From Streptosporangium sp. NBC_01495 (GTDB lineage Bacteria; Actinomycetota; Actinomycetes; Streptosporangiales; Streptosporangiaceae), in the NCBI RefSeq assembly GCF_036250735.1, contig NZ_CP109430.1, forward strand, positions 3,534,001 through 3,598,000: 64,000 bases of DNA, given 5' to 3'. This document shows positions 33,286-41,853 of this stretch, piece after piece. Every line of letters begins with the position of its first letter. The first letter of the stretch is position 1. A program made the translations under genes and the position numbers. The notes under the pieces are model-generated. The model made no database searches. It had not been told where the DNA came from and saw only the letters and a list, made by a program, of their open reading frames with translations.

Positions 33286-34110
33286 ATGGCGCGCTGGTTG
33301 GGCCAGCTGCTCGTGCTGGCCGTCGTCGCCGGCGTCGCGCTGACCGCCCTCGCGACGCCCGCGTCCGCGCACGGCCAGCTCGCGATGTCGACGCCGGCCA
33401 AGGACAGCACGGTGACCAAGCCGATGGAGTCGCTCGCGCTCTACTTCACCGAGAAGCCCGCCTCGAACGCGTACTTCACCGTCACCACCCCCAGCGGTGC
33501 CCGCGTCGACGAGCCGTGGTCGCACGGGCAGCCCGAGCGCCTCGACGAGCCGGTCACGGAGTACAACCTCGTGGACGGCAAGTGGCAGCCGAACCTCTAC
33601 CACACCGGGTTCCCGGCGACCGTCCCGGTCGCCTACTGGCCGGAGCAGGGCCTGTACGTCGCCCGCTACGTGTCGGTCGCCTCGGACGGCGAGAAGGTGA
33701 CCGGAGAGGTCCGGTTCACCTACGAGGGCCCGATGTCAAAGGCGCCCAAGGGCTGGAAGGCCCCCACGAACGAGCCCGACCCCGCGCTGCTCGCCACGGT
33801 GGAACCCAGCACCACCGCGTCGGCCGGACCGGCCGCGCCCGTCACCTCCCAGGCCACGCCCCAGGCCGCGGCCTCGAACGCGCCCCAGGCCACCTCGGGC
33901 TTCGACCTGTCGGTGTGGCTGCTGCCCGCCGTCCTCGTCGTCGGAGCGGGGTTCATGGTGGTCCGGGCGGCACGGCGGCCGTCGCCCCGTGGCGCGGAGG
34001 TCCGGCGACGCTCCACCGGGCCGCCCGCGAGAAGGCCTCCGGGGCGGTCCGCGACCGCGTCGCGCAAGCCGCGGAGCGCCAAGGCGGTCAAGACCGCGAA
34101 GCGACGCTGA
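33286..34110 (+). CDS. CopC-domain copper protein, membrane anchored
   Basis: A 274-residue exported protein. The signal peptide ends TPASA, so the mature chain starts with His (AHGQLAMSTPAKDS), the position of the first copper ligand in CopC. The CopC-like domain runs to about residue 145. A linker rich in Ala, Thr and Pro leads to a membrane segment (VWLLPAVLVVGAGFMVV) and a strongly basic tail (KPRSAKAVKTAKRR). ATG 33286 has GAGGTGG upstream. It heads an operon with a cupredoxin-like lipoprotein and a large membrane protein, which together suggest copper binding and transfer at the cell surface. Confidence 0.88.
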   Translation: MARWLGQLLVLAVVAGVALTALATPASAHGQLAMSTPAKDSTVTKPMESLALYFTEKPASNAYFTVTTPSGARVDEPWSHGQPERLDEPVTEYNLVDGKWQPNLYHTGFPATVPVAYWPEQGLYVARYVSVASDGEKVTGEVRFTYEGPMSKAPKGWKAPTNEPDPALLATVEPSTTASAGPAAPVTSQATPQAAASNAPQATSGFDLSVWLLPAVLVVGAGFMVVRAARRPSPRGAEVRRRSTGPPARRPPGRSATASRKPRSAKAVKTAKRR

Positions 34111-34253
34111 CCTGCCCGCACTCCGGCTCCGCCGACGCGATGCAGACACGATGCCGACACCGCCGCCCCCGTACCGATTCCCCGCCCCCGCCCCCACGCC
34201 GGTTCGCCGCCCCTCGCACCGGCCTGACACCCCCACCCCCCAGGAGAACAGCC

Positions 34254-34640
34254 ATGAAGTCCCCCCTTGCCCGCCGTCGCCCGCTGCTCGCCGCACTCAT
34301 GCTCGGCGTGACCCTGCTGATGGCCATGCTTACGGCCACGGCCTGCGGCTCGCCCACCGCGGCCCCCGGCGCCTCGACGGTCAAGGAGATCACGGTGACC
34401 ATCGCCGGACGGCAGGTGACGCCCCCGCCCGGACGGATCGACGTGGCCAAGGGCCAGACGGTACGGATCACGGTGACCGGTGACGCGGCCGACGTGGCAC
34501 ACGTCCACGGCTACGACAAGGCGGCGGACCTGAAGCCCGGCACCCCCGCGACGATCGAGTTCGTCGCCGACAAGGACGGGCTGTTCGAGGTCGAGACCCA
34601 CGACTCGAAGCTGCAGCTCTTCCAGCTCGTGGTGCGCTAG
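34254..34640 (+). CDS. cupredoxin-like lipoprotein
   Basis: A 128-residue lipoprotein with lipobox LTATACG, then a beta-sandwich-like domain: VKEITVTIAGRQVTPPPGRI, VAKGQTVRITVTGDAADVAH, VHGYD and a C-terminal HDSKLQLFQLVV. This is the pattern of the EfeO/plastocyanin-like cupredoxin-1 group, with His in AHVHGYD and THDSK as possible copper ligands; no Cys ligand follows the lipobox. AGGAG precedes the ATG by seven bases. It lies between the CopC-like gene and the membrane protein. Confidence 0.85.
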   Translation: MKSPLARRRPLLAALMLGVTLLMAMLTATACGSPTAAPGASTVKEITVTIAGRQVTPPPGRIDVAKGQTVRITVTGDAADVAHVHGYDKAADLKPGTPATIEFVADKDGLFEVETHDSKLQLFQLVVR

Positions 34641-34646
34641 GCCCGC

Positions 34647-35960
34647 GTGATGCTCCTGGCTCACGGCATCGGCGGCCGCCAGGACCTGCCGATCCCCTTC
34701 GAGGCCGCGCTGATCGGCGCGATCCTCGCCCTGCTGGTGTCGTTCGTGGCGCTGGGCGCCCTGTGGACCGAGCCGCGGCTGGGCGGTGGCGTCCGCCGCC
34801 CGCTCGCCGCCCTCGTCCAAAAGACGGTCTCCGCGCGGGCGTGGCCGTGGTTCTGGCGCGTCGCCGGGCTCGTCGCCGGGGCGTACTTCTGCGTGGGCCT
34901 GCTCTTCGGCCCCGACCGGGTCGAGAACCCCACCGCGGGAGTGTTCTACGTCCTGTTCTGGGTTGGCCTGGTGCCGCTCTCGCTGCTGTTCGGGCCGGTG
35001 TGGCCGGTCCTCAACCCGCTGCGGACGCTGCACCTGCTGGCCTGCCGGGGACTCGGACGCGACCCCGAGACCGGGATGCGCCCGCTGCCGGAGGGAATCG
35101 GCTACTGGCCCGCGGCGGGCGGTCTCCTGGCCTTCGTCTGGCTGGAACTGGTCGCCCCCGAACGGGCCACCCTGCCGGTCATCGGGGCCTGGCTCGCCGT
35201 GTACGTCGTGTTCATGCTCGGGGGAGCGGTGCTCTTCGGGTCACGCTGGTTCGACCACGCGGACGCGTTCGAGGTCTACAGCACCCTCGTCGGCCGGCTC
35301 GCCCCGGTGGCCAGGCGCCCCGACGGTGTCGTGACCTGGCGCAACTCGCTCGACGGGATGGCCGGGCTCCGGCCGGTGTCGGGGCTGACGGTGCTGGTGG
35401 TGGTGCTTCTGGGCTCCACCATGTACGACAGTCTCTCCAACGCCCCGATCTGGGTGCGCCTCGTGCAGGAGAGTTCGGTGCCGGCGCCGGTCACGGGGAC
35501 GGTGGGCCTGCTCACCGTCATCGGCCTGGTGCTCGCGGCGTACCGCGGGGCGACCGCGCTGGCCGGCCGCTGGGGTGCGGCGGAGCCGGGGACGACGGCG
35601 GGCGAGCTCGCCCACGCGGTCGTCCCGATCGCCGTCGGGTATGTGGTCGCCCACTACTTCACCCTCCTGCTCCTCGAAGGGCAGCGGACCCTCGCCCTGC
35701 TCTCCGACCCGCTGGACACCGGCGCCAACTGGCTGGGCACCGCGGGGTGGACCGTCCAGGCGATCGGTACCTCCCCCGCCGGGATCGCCATGCTTCAGGT
35801 GACGGTCATCATCGTCGGCCACGTGCTCGGCACCGTACTCGCCCACGACCGCGCGCTGGCCCTGTTCCCGCGGAAGACCGCCGTCATCGGGCAAATCCCC
35901 CTCCTGGTGCTGATGGTGGTCTACACGGTGGTGGGCCTGTTTCTCCTCTTCGCGGGCTGA
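34647..35960 (+). CDS. multi-pass membrane protein of the copper operon
   Basis: A 437-residue protein with about ten membrane segments, beginning MMLLAHGIGGRQDLPIPFEA. The blocks FVALGALWTEPRLGG and FGSRWFDHADAFEVYSTLVG are conserved in actinomycete homologues, some of which carry the doubtful name fenitrothion hydrolase; no hydrolase motif is visible. It starts 7 bp after the cupredoxin gene at GTG 34647 (or ATG 34650). It contains several membrane-embedded His residues (VVAHYFTLLLLEG, IVGHVLGTVLAHD), compatible with metal transport, but that is an inference from the operon. Confidence 0.82.
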   Translation: MMLLAHGIGGRQDLPIPFEAALIGAILALLVSFVALGALWTEPRLGGGVRRPLAALVQKTVSARAWPWFWRVAGLVAGAYFCVGLLFGPDRVENPTAGVFYVLFWVGLVPLSLLFGPVWPVLNPLRTLHLLACRGLGRDPETGMRPLPEGIGYWPAAGGLLAFVWLELVAPERATLPVIGAWLAVYVVFMLGGAVLFGSRWFDHADAFEVYSTLVGRLAPVARRPDGVVTWRNSLDGMAGLRPVSGLTVLVVVLLGSTMYDSLSNAPIWVRLVQESSVPAPVTGTVGLLTVIGLVLAAYRGATALAGRWGAAEPGTTAGELAHAVVPIAVGYVVAHYFTLLLLEGQRTLALLSDPLDTGANWLGTAGWTVQAIGTSPAGIAMLQVTVIIVGHVLGTVLAHDRALALFPRKTAVIGQIPLLVLMVVYTVVGLFLLFAG

Positions 35961-35969
35961 CCGGCTCCG

Positions 35970-36731
35970 CTACCGGCCCGGCCCGGCGGGGGCCGGTGCC
36001 GGGGTCGGCCTCGGAGCCGACGTGGCAGGCGTCGTGGGGAGGTCCCAAGGACGCGGGTCCTCCTTGGAGGCCACCACGACCACCATGCTCGTGTCCACTC
36101 CGATGGACTTGACGATGTTCCGGGTCGCCGCGGCGTACCTGGACAGGATGACGACCTTGTTGCTCTGCACGTCGACGTAGCGGACGCTCCCGGAGGTCGG
36201 GTGGGCGGGCAGGGTGTCGTCGAGTTTCTGTTTGAGTGCCCTGAGCGTCGCCAGTGACGCGCGGACGACCTTGGCCCTGGCGCCCGCGGAGACGATCCTC
36301 GGAACGTCGCCGGCACTGGTGGTGGCGATCACGAGGGTCTGCGCGATGATCCCCGTGAACCAGGAGCCGCCGAAATGGTCGCCGAGCTCCTCGCGCAACT
36401 GTGCCTCGATCGGTGCCAGCCGGGCCTCGTTGAGCAGCCGGGCCTCGGCCTGCTCCCTGGTGAGACCGAGGTCGCGCTGGAGCGCCTCGATGACTCCCGG
36501 CGGCGGGCTCACCACGACGGGGGCGCTCGGTTTTCTGGTCGGGGTGACGGGGGGGCGGGGAGGCGGGGCGAGCGCGGTGCCCACCGTCCGGGGCCTGGTG
36601 AGGGCGGGAAGGGGGGACAGGGCGAGTGCGGCGCCTGCCGCCCAGTGCGCGGCGACGGCCGGAAGGGTCGTCAGGGCGAGCGCGGTGATCGCCAGGACGC
36701 ACCCCGTGGTGGCGATATGGCTGCGGGACAT
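35970..36731 (-). CDS. orphan alpha-lytic-protease-type propeptide protein
   Basis: A 253-residue secreted protein. A signal peptide (ATTGCVLAITALALTTLPAVA) is followed by a linker and by what looks like the pro-region of an S1 streptogrisin/alpha-lytic protease: LGLTREQAEARLLNEARLAP, LGDHFGGSWFTG, VSAGARAKVVRASLATLRAL, RYVDVQSNKVVILSR and DTSMVVVVASKEDPRP. In such proteases this region ends just before the catalytic domain. Here the protein stops after a 25-residue Pro/Thr tail (DLPTTPATSAPRPTPAP), with no His/Asp/Ser domain in any frame downstream. It may be a stand-alone folding helper or inhibitor for a protease encoded elsewhere. Confidence 0.82.
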   Translation of the reverse strand: MSRSHIATTGCVLAITALALTTLPAVAAHWAAGAALALSPLPALTRPRTVGTALAPPPRPPVTPTRKPSAPVVVSPPPGVIEALQRDLGLTREQAEARLLNEARLAPIEAQLREELGDHFGGSWFTGIIAQTLVIATTSAGDVPRIVSAGARAKVVRASLATLRALKQKLDDTLPAHPTSGSVRYVDVQSNKVVILSRYAAATRNIVKSIGVDTSMVVVVASKEDPRPWDLPTTPATSAPRPTPAPAPAGPGR

Positions 36732-36924
36732 GTGATCTCTCCTCGGCCTCTTTCGAAGCGTGAGGGGGGAGGTCGCTCCACATCGCCGATTGGTCGTGCG
36801 ATACGGACATCGTCACCCTAATGCAGCCGCCGTCGATTCCGGCCGCGAACGCCGGTCGCCACGCGGGCCGGATGAGCCCGGGTGGCGACGCTCCTGTTCA
36901 ACGCGGATACGCCCCGGGCCGCGG

Positions 36925-38199
36925 TCAGCCGACGCGGAGCGGTAGTGTGCGCGGTCCCCGGACCTGGCCCGTCGCCCAGGTCACCGCCGCCGGGTCGTCG
37001 AGGCTGAAGTCCGGGATCCGCTCCAGCCAGACCTCAAGGGCGACCTGCAGTTCCATGCGGGCCAGGTGGGAGCCCACGCAGCGGTGGATGCCCAGGCCGA
37101 ACGCGGCGTGCCGGTTGACCTCGCGGTCGATGACGACCTCGTCCGCCCGGTCGAACTGGGCCTGGTCGCGGTTGGCCGCCGGGAACGACAGCAGGATCCA
37201 GTCGTCGGCCTTCATGTCGACGCCGTTCCAGTGCATGTCCTCCTTGACCAGCCGCGCCATCGTGACCGGCGCGTAGGCCCGGAGGAACTCCTCCATCGCG
37301 GTCGGCAGCAGGGCGGGCTCGGCGACCAGGCGCTCGCGGTCGGCCGGTGTCTTGGCCAGGTGCCACAGCGACGCGCCGATCGCGCTCCACGTCGTGTCGA
37401 TGCCGGCGATGAGCAGCAGCGCCATCGTGCCCGCCACGTGGAGCGACTCCAGCTTCTGGCCGTACAGTTCCGCGTTGACGAGGTAGGTCGTGAGGTCGTC
37501 GCGCGGGTTGTCGACGTGGTCGCGGATCTGCGCCAGCAGGTAGTTGAACAGCTTCTCCATCCGGGGGATGCGCTCCTCGGGCGGCAGGTTGACGCCCTCC
37601 AGCGCGTTCTCGACGAATTCACGGAACTGTGGCCCGTCCTCGGGCGGGAAGCCCAGCATGTCGCCGATGACACGCATCGGAATGTGCTGGGCGTAGTCAC
37701 GGGCGGCGTCGACGACGTCCTGCCCCTCCAGCGCGTCGATGAGCGAGTGGCAGAACGCTCGCGTCGCCTGCTCCTGCCTGGCGACCACCGTCTTGGTGAA
37801 CATCGGCAGCAGCAGCTTGCGCGCGTCATGGTGGAAGGGCGGGTCGGAGGAGATCGGCGGCGTGCCGCCCACCGGCGCCACCTCGCGTGGCGGCCGGAAG
37901 TTGCTCATGATGATCGACCGGGAGGAGAAGCGCTCTGTGTCGTAGGCGATGGCCGCGACGTCCTCGTAGCGGGTCGGCAGCCAGCCGCCGCCGAACCGGT
38001 CGGTGTGCGCGATCGGGCAGCGCTGCCGCAGGTCGTCCTGGATCGGGTACGGGTCGGCCGCCCACTCCGGCTCGGTGTGGGAGAAGTCGGTCGCCCAGTC
38101 CGAGACCGGTCCGGTGATCACCTCATTGCGCACGCCGTCGGGGCGGTCTCGTAGCCTCTCCGTGAATTCCTGCTGGCCGAAGCGGTCATCGACCGTCAT
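36925..38199 (-). CDS. cytochrome P450
   Basis: A 424-residue monooxygenase. The I-helix motif AGIDTT (265-270), ExxR (304-307 in EEFLR) and the haem loop FGLGIHRCVGSHLAR with ligand C374 are all present. ATG 38199 has AGGAGG six to eight bases upstream. It overlaps the end of the ferredoxin gene by 14 bp, so electrons probably come from that ferredoxin via a reductase encoded elsewhere. The substrate is not predictable; the AGIDTTW and HDARKLLLPMF blocks resemble bacterial class-I P450s of catabolic or terpene type. Confidence 0.94.
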   Translation of the reverse strand: MTVDDRFGQQEFTERLRDRPDGVRNEVITGPVSDWATDFSHTEPEWAADPYPIQDDLRQRCPIAHTDRFGGGWLPTRYEDVAAIAYDTERFSSRSIIMSNFRPPREVAPVGGTPPISSDPPFHHDARKLLLPMFTKTVVARQEQATRAFCHSLIDALEGQDVVDAARDYAQHIPMRVIGDMLGFPPEDGPQFREFVENALEGVNLPPEERIPRMEKLFNYLLAQIRDHVDNPRDDLTTYLVNAELYGQKLESLHVAGTMALLLIAGIDTTWSAIGASLWHLAKTPADRERLVAEPALLPTAMEEFLRAYAPVTMARLVKEDMHWNGVDMKADDWILLSFPAANRDQAQFDRADEVVIDREVNRHAAFGLGIHRCVGSHLARMELQVALEVWLERIPDFSLDDPAAVTWATGQVRGPRTLPLRVG

Positions 38200-38401
38200 G
38201 TCGCGCCTCCTGGAGGATCTCGATCGTTCTTTCCGGACAGTTCGCCGCCGCCCGGCGCGCCGCCTGCTCCTCGTCCGGCGGTACGACGCCGTCGCCGACG
38301 ACATGCCCGTAGCCCTCGTCGTCCTCGCCGAACAGGCCGGGGGCGAGGGCGTAGCAGCGACCGTGTCCCTGGCACCCCTCGGGATTGATCTTTACTTTCA
38401 C
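38186..38401 (-). CDS. P450-associated ferredoxin with a His in the cluster motif
   Basis: A 71-residue ferredoxin (VKVKINPEGCQGHGRCYALA at the start). The cluster ligands are C10, C16 and C55; the position of the usual second Cys is H13, giving CxxHxxC...CP. That leaves three Cys and suggests a 3Fe-4S cluster or a His-ligated 4Fe-4S cluster, as known for mycobacterial P450 partners. The GTG start overlaps the TGA of the TetR gene (GTGA at 38398-38401) and has GGGGAG seven bases upstream. It is the middle gene of the TetR-ferredoxin-P450 operon. Confidence 0.92.
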   Translation of the reverse strand: MKVKINPEGCQGHGRCYALAPGLFGEDDEGYGHVVGDGVVPPDEEQAARRAAANCPERTIEILQEARHDGR

Positions 38402-39048
38402 GGTGGAGCTCCCCTCTGTGCTGCGGTGTCGGCAGGAGCCAAGGTCTGTGCTGCCGTGCTGTCGGCGGGCGCCAGGGCGGCGACGACGCGGGTGAGCAAC
38501 GCGGCCCACTCCTCCTCGTCGACCGCGTGCAGGTCCGGTGTGACGAGCGCGCTGCCCATCGCGAGCAGCAGACAGAAATGCGACAGCGCGTCCGGCGACA
38601 GCGCGCCGTCCAGCTCGCCGCCGTCCTGGGCGGCGCGGACGAGCCCGGCGAGCCGCTCGGCACGTTCGCCGACGTAGTCGCGCATCGGCCGGGCGACGTC
38701 CTCGTCGCGGCGTGCCGCCACGAGCGCCTCGACGATGAGATAGCCGTGGGCGTCGCGCCGGCGCGGGAGCCCGCGGCCGACGGCGGCCAGCAGCTCCGTG
38801 ATCGACCGGCCCCGATCGGTGGCGAACAGCTTGGCCAGCAGCTGCGGCCCATGCGCGCGCAGCGCGGCCACCAGCAACTCGGCCTTCGAGCCGAAGTGCG
38901 CGTACAGGGCGCCGTTGCTCACCCCCGCGGCCGCGGCGATGTCGGCCACGCGCGTGCCGTCATAGCCTCGCCGGGCGAAGGCCTCGGCCGCCGCTCCCAG
39001 CAGCCGCTCGCGTGTCTCGGCGGCGGTGACGCCTGCGATACGCCCCAT
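38398..39048 (-). CDS. TetR-family regulator of the P450 operon
   Basis: A 216-residue repressor. The N-terminal helix-turn-helix reads RERLLGAAAEAFARRGYDGT and VADIAAAAGVSNGALYAHFG; the C-terminal ligand domain is helical. The stop codon overlaps the ferredoxin start, so it is the first gene of a three-gene operon. The near-perfect palindrome AAAAGAACGTTCATTT, 10 bp before its ATG, is a likely operator for autoregulation. Confidence 0.93.
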   Translation of the reverse strand: MGRIAGVTAAETRERLLGAAAEAFARRGYDGTRVADIAAAAGVSNGALYAHFGSKAELLVAALRAHGPQLLAKLFATDRGRSITELLAAVGRGLPRRRDAHGYLIVEALVAARRDEDVARPMRDYVGERAERLAGLVRAAQDGGELDGALSPDALSHFCLLLAMGSALVTPDLHAVDEEEWAALLTRVVAALAPADSTAAQTLAPADTAAQRGAPP

Positions 39049-39057
39049 ACATCAATT

Positions 39058-39073
39058 AAAAGAACGTTCATTT
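39058..39073. promoter_or_regulatory. TetR-type operator palindrome
   Basis: AAAAGAAC/GTTCATTT: seven of eight positions are symmetric around GAACGTTC. It lies 10 bp upstream of the TetR start codon, where binding would block transcription of the P450 operon. Confidence 0.7.
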
Positions 39074-39110
39074 GATATGTCAACAGTGGTGTGGGTCCCC
39101 GGGGAAGTTG

Positions 39111-39186
39111 TCTGGGGCCCTTGCAGATGTCAGTACGGCACGCGAGTTGTCAGTGAACTTGGCAGTGAGTCATCAGGGATGGCAGT
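39111..39186 (+). repeat. transposon-end iteron array A (20-12-20 bp spacing)
   Basis: Four direct 8-bp repeats: ATGTCAGT (39127), TTGTCAGT (39147), TTGGCAGT (39159) and ATGGCAGT (39179). TCTGGGGCC lies 16 bp before the first. The start-to-start distances of 20, 12 and 20 bp are the same in arrays B (54089) and C (52409). They look like binding sites for a Mu/TnsB-type transposase upstream of a tniQ-like gene. Confidence 0.8.
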
Positions 39187-39215
39187 AGACGCGTGTGCGA
39201 CAGGAGGTTCAGCCC

Positions 39216-39383
39216 GTGACATCTGGCCGCATCCCTCGGCGCTTGACGTTGGTGGTCGAGCCGCAGCCGGGTGAGTCGTTCGCCTCTTGGGTTGATCGGA
39301 CGGCGGTGGGGGCCAGTTGGCCGGCCGCGTGGCCTGTCCCGCACACGCGTACCTGCCCTGTTGCAATGCGGCGCGATCGTTAG
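39216..39383 (+). pseudogene. truncated tniQ-like gene (copy A)
   Basis: A GTG start with AGGAGG eight bases upstream opens a frame reading PRRLTLVVEPQPGESFASWV then DRTAV, the typical beginning of actinomycete TniQ-family proteins, which help choose the target of Tn7/Tn5053-like transposons. After about 30 residues the sequence loses similarity and ends at 39383. The remaining several hundred residues of a TniQ protein are absent. The region 39384-39606 holds no gene. Confidence 0.7.
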
Positions 39384-39606
39384 CGGGAGTGTTTGCGATC
39401 AACCGATCTCGACGGACCCGCATCGCCAGCGACCCGTGTCGAAACGCCGCCCTGGCCACCGCCGCCGTCTGCTCGGGAACAACCGGCAGCCCACTGAACC
39501 AGACAGGGCTCTGGAACCGGGGGCAGGATCACAGGACACTCAACCGGAACGCACCCTTCCAGGCCCCAACGATCATTATCAACGGGCTGCGGACCTGTCG
39601 CAGCGA

Positions 39607-40428
39607 TCAGTGACCTCGTTCCCGGCCGAGGAAGCACGACAGGAGTCGCCTGAAGTCGTGCGGGTGCTCGAGCGCCGGCACGTGCCCGCATCGGCCGAGC
39701 ACGTACAGACGGACATCGGCCAGGTGTTCGAGCAGGGGCAGGGCTGCCGTCCCGAGCGGGGTGACTCGGTCCTCGGCGCCGTGGACGAGCAGCACGGGCG
39801 CGCGGATCCCTGCCAGCGTTTGCGCCGAGAGGGTGAGCTCGTCGGCCCAACGTGCCCTGGGTGGAGGGAACAACGACGCGAATGCGGCCGCCCCGGCTCG
39901 CATCGCGGCCGCACGGGCGGCGACGGCCGACTCGGTCACGAGCGCTTGGTCGAGGACGAGGCGACTCAACATGTCTCGTGCCCCGAGCGGGCCGGCGGGG
40001 GCGGCCCAGAGCGCGTCGAGCTCGGCGGACAGCGGCGCCCCGGGGGCGCCCATCGTCGAGACCGCCACGACACGGGTGACCTGCTGGGGACGCGCGGCCG
40101 CCAACGCCAGCGCCACGGCACCGCCCATGGAGTGGCCCACCACGGCGTAGTGCTCGACACCGAGAGCATCCATCAGGCCCGCGGCCTGCTCCGTCCACAG
40201 CCGGAGCCCACCCCTGGAGCCCGCCGGGATTGGTGTACGGCCGAACCCGGCCTGGTCAGGGGCCACCAGGTGCCAGGACGTGCCCAGCGCCTGTGCCGTC
40301 GTCGCCCAGGCACCGGATCCGGTCGTACCGGGTCCGGAGCCGTGCAGCATCAGCACCGCGGGCCCGGTGCCGCTCTCCAGGACGTGGACGGGGGAGCCGT
40401 CGACTGTGACGGTCCGAAGTGCCGTCAC
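39607..40428 (-). CDS. alpha/beta-hydrolase (C-C hydrolase-like)
   Basis: A 273-residue hydrolase. The oxyanion block HGSGPGTTGSGAW resembles meta-cleavage-product hydrolases (BphD/HsaD group). The nucleophile lies in VGHSMGGAV, the acid in HGAEDRVTP and the catalytic His in CGHVPALEHP. It is cytoplasmic. It is the first of three minus-strand genes (hydrolase, PfpI-like, GntR) facing the ABC importer operon. The true substrate, a ring-cleavage product or a simple ester, is not settled by sequence. Confidence 0.88.
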   Translation of the reverse strand: MTALRTVTVDGSPVHVLESGTGPAVLMLHGSGPGTTGSGAWATTAQALGTSWHLVAPDQAGFGRTPIPAGSRGGLRLWTEQAAGLMDALGVEHYAVVGHSMGGAVALALAAARPQQVTRVVAVSTMGAPGAPLSAELDALWAAPAGPLGARDMLSRLVLDQALVTESAVAARAAAMRAGAAAFASLFPPPRARWADELTLSAQTLAGIRAPVLLVHGAEDRVTPLGTAALPLLEHLADVRLYVLGRCGHVPALEHPHDFRRLLSCFLGRERGH

Positions 40429-40447
40429 CGAGACAGGTCCGGTGTGC

Positions 40448-41017
40448 TCATGCCGATGCGGAGTTGACGGACTTCGAAAAGACCTCCATCATCGCCCTGC
40501 CGAATTGCGGCATGTCGGGCCACCCCCGGCAGGAGACGAGGTTGCCGTCCACGACGTCGGGAGCGTCGACGACCGTCGCGCCCGCGTTCTCCATGTCACC
40601 GGTGATGGGGGGGAAGCACGCCGTCTTTCGACCCTTCAGCAGCCCGTACACAGCTGGCACCTGCGCGCCGTGGCACACCAGCGCGATCGGGAGGTCGCGC
40701 GCGAAGAAGTGCTCGGTGATGCGCCTGACGTCGGCGTCGACCCGGATCCACTCGGGGGCACGTCCCCCAGGGATGATGAGGGCGTCATAGCGCTCGACGT
40801 CGACCTCGGCCCAGGGCACGTCGACCGGCAACTTTCGGCCGTTCTTCTCCACGTAGGCGTCGGAGTTGGGGTCGAACTCGTGGATGACCAGCTGAACGTC
40901 ACGCATCGTCCGTGACGAGACGTCAACGTCCCAGCCGCCCTCCTGCACGCGATAGTAGGGATACATGGTGTCGAGCTCCTCGGCGGCGTCGCCGGTCAGG
41001 AGCAGCGCTCTGGGCAC
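40448..41017 (-). CDS. DJ-1/PfpI-family protein
   Basis: A 189-residue protein of the PfpI/DJ-1 superfamily. The nucleophilic Cys sits in the elbow LVCHGAQVPAVYG, and the conserved Glu-containing and IIPGG segments (DALIIPGGRAPEWIR) precede it. GTG 41017 has GAGGAG upstream. Family members include glyoxalase-III-like, deglycase or hydratase enzymes. It follows the GntR gene on the minus strand and may detoxify an aldehyde from the neighbouring catabolic pathway, which is an inference. Confidence 0.88.
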   Translation of the reverse strand: MPRALLLTGDAAEELDTMYPYYRVQEGGWDVDVSSRTMRDVQLVIHEFDPNSDAYVEKNGRKLPVDVPWAEVDVERYDALIIPGGRAPEWIRVDADVRRITEHFFARDLPIALVCHGAQVPAVYGLLKGRKTACFPPITGDMENAGATVVDAPDVVDGNLVSCRGWPDMPQFGRAMMEVFSKSVNSASA

Positions 41018-41109
41018 CTGCTTCTCCTCGCATCTGGAGCGGGTGAGGTGGATCCGATCCGATCCAATCCGATCCGGTTGAGTTAGCATTCCTCGGCCCA
41101 GCCCGCCCG

Positions 41110-41853
41110 TCAAGCCTTTACCGCCATTCCGTCCGCGCCCTCGGCCTCGTCGAACAATCGTCGGAACCGCTCGCCGGACAGCAGGATGTGCCGACGCATG
41201 GCGTAGGCGGCGGCGTCGGGGTCACGCGCGGCGATCGCGGCCAGAACCTCTTCGTGCTCGGCCATGGCCAGGTGAGTGACCTGGGTGTCGTGGAGAAGCC
41301 GGAACAGGTGCACGTGCGTGTGCAGGCGGGCGAGCGCTTCGCGGATGACCTGGTTCCCCGCGCTCAGGGCGACGAGATCGTGAAAAGCGGCGTCGCGTAG
41401 CCCGAAGGCGCCATAGGCCATGGGCCCGTCGCCCCCCTCCAGCTCCGCCATCTCCTCCAGCATTCGTCGCAGACCGGCCACCTGCTTCGAGGATGCGCGT
41501 TCGGCGGATCTGCGCGCCGCCGCCGGCTCGAGGAGCAGGCGGATCTCAAGCATGTCCTCGAATCGGTCACGGGTGATCTGGGGGGGAATGCGATAGCCGG
41601 CATGGGGCACACGCACGACCAGGCCCTCGGCCTCCATGCGGTTCAGGGCGTCTCGGATCGGCGTCTGCGAGACCCCCAGCTCTCGCGCCAGGGCGTCGAT
41701 CGTGACGCGGGAGCCAGGCTCGATCCGTAGCGACATCAGCTGTCCGAGCAGCGTGTCGTACACCTCGTCGGCAAGCCGGCCGCGAGATCTTCCCGGCGGC
41801 GTTCCGCCCGTCATGGCCTCACGGCGCCGCGCGATCATCACTTCGTCGTCCAT
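41110..41853 (-). CDS. GntR-family (FadR/FCD type) regulator
   Basis: A 247-residue regulator. The winged helix-turn-helix reads LADEVYDTLLGQLMSLRIEP, IDALARELGVSQTPIRDALN and MEAEGLVVRVPHAGY. The FCD ligand domain (about 95-235) has the helical block MLEIRLLLEPAAARRSAE and metal-binding His/Asp positions (AAFHDLVAL, HEEVLAAI, MRRHILLSGERF). It is divergent from the ABC importer operon and presumably represses it until a sugar acid or related metabolite binds. ATG 41853 is preferred over upstream in-frame starts, which would run into the promoter region. Confidence 0.92.
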   Translation of the reverse strand: MDDEVMIARRREAMTGGTPPGRSRGRLADEVYDTLLGQLMSLRIEPGSRVTIDALARELGVSQTPIRDALNRMEAEGLVVRVPHAGYRIPPQITRDRFEDMLEIRLLLEPAAARRSAERASSKQVAGLRRMLEEMAELEGGDGPMAYGAFGLRDAAFHDLVALSAGNQVIREALARLHTHVHLFRLLHDTQVTHLAMAEHEEVLAAIAARDPDAAAYAMRRHILLSGERFRRLFDEAEGADGMAVKA

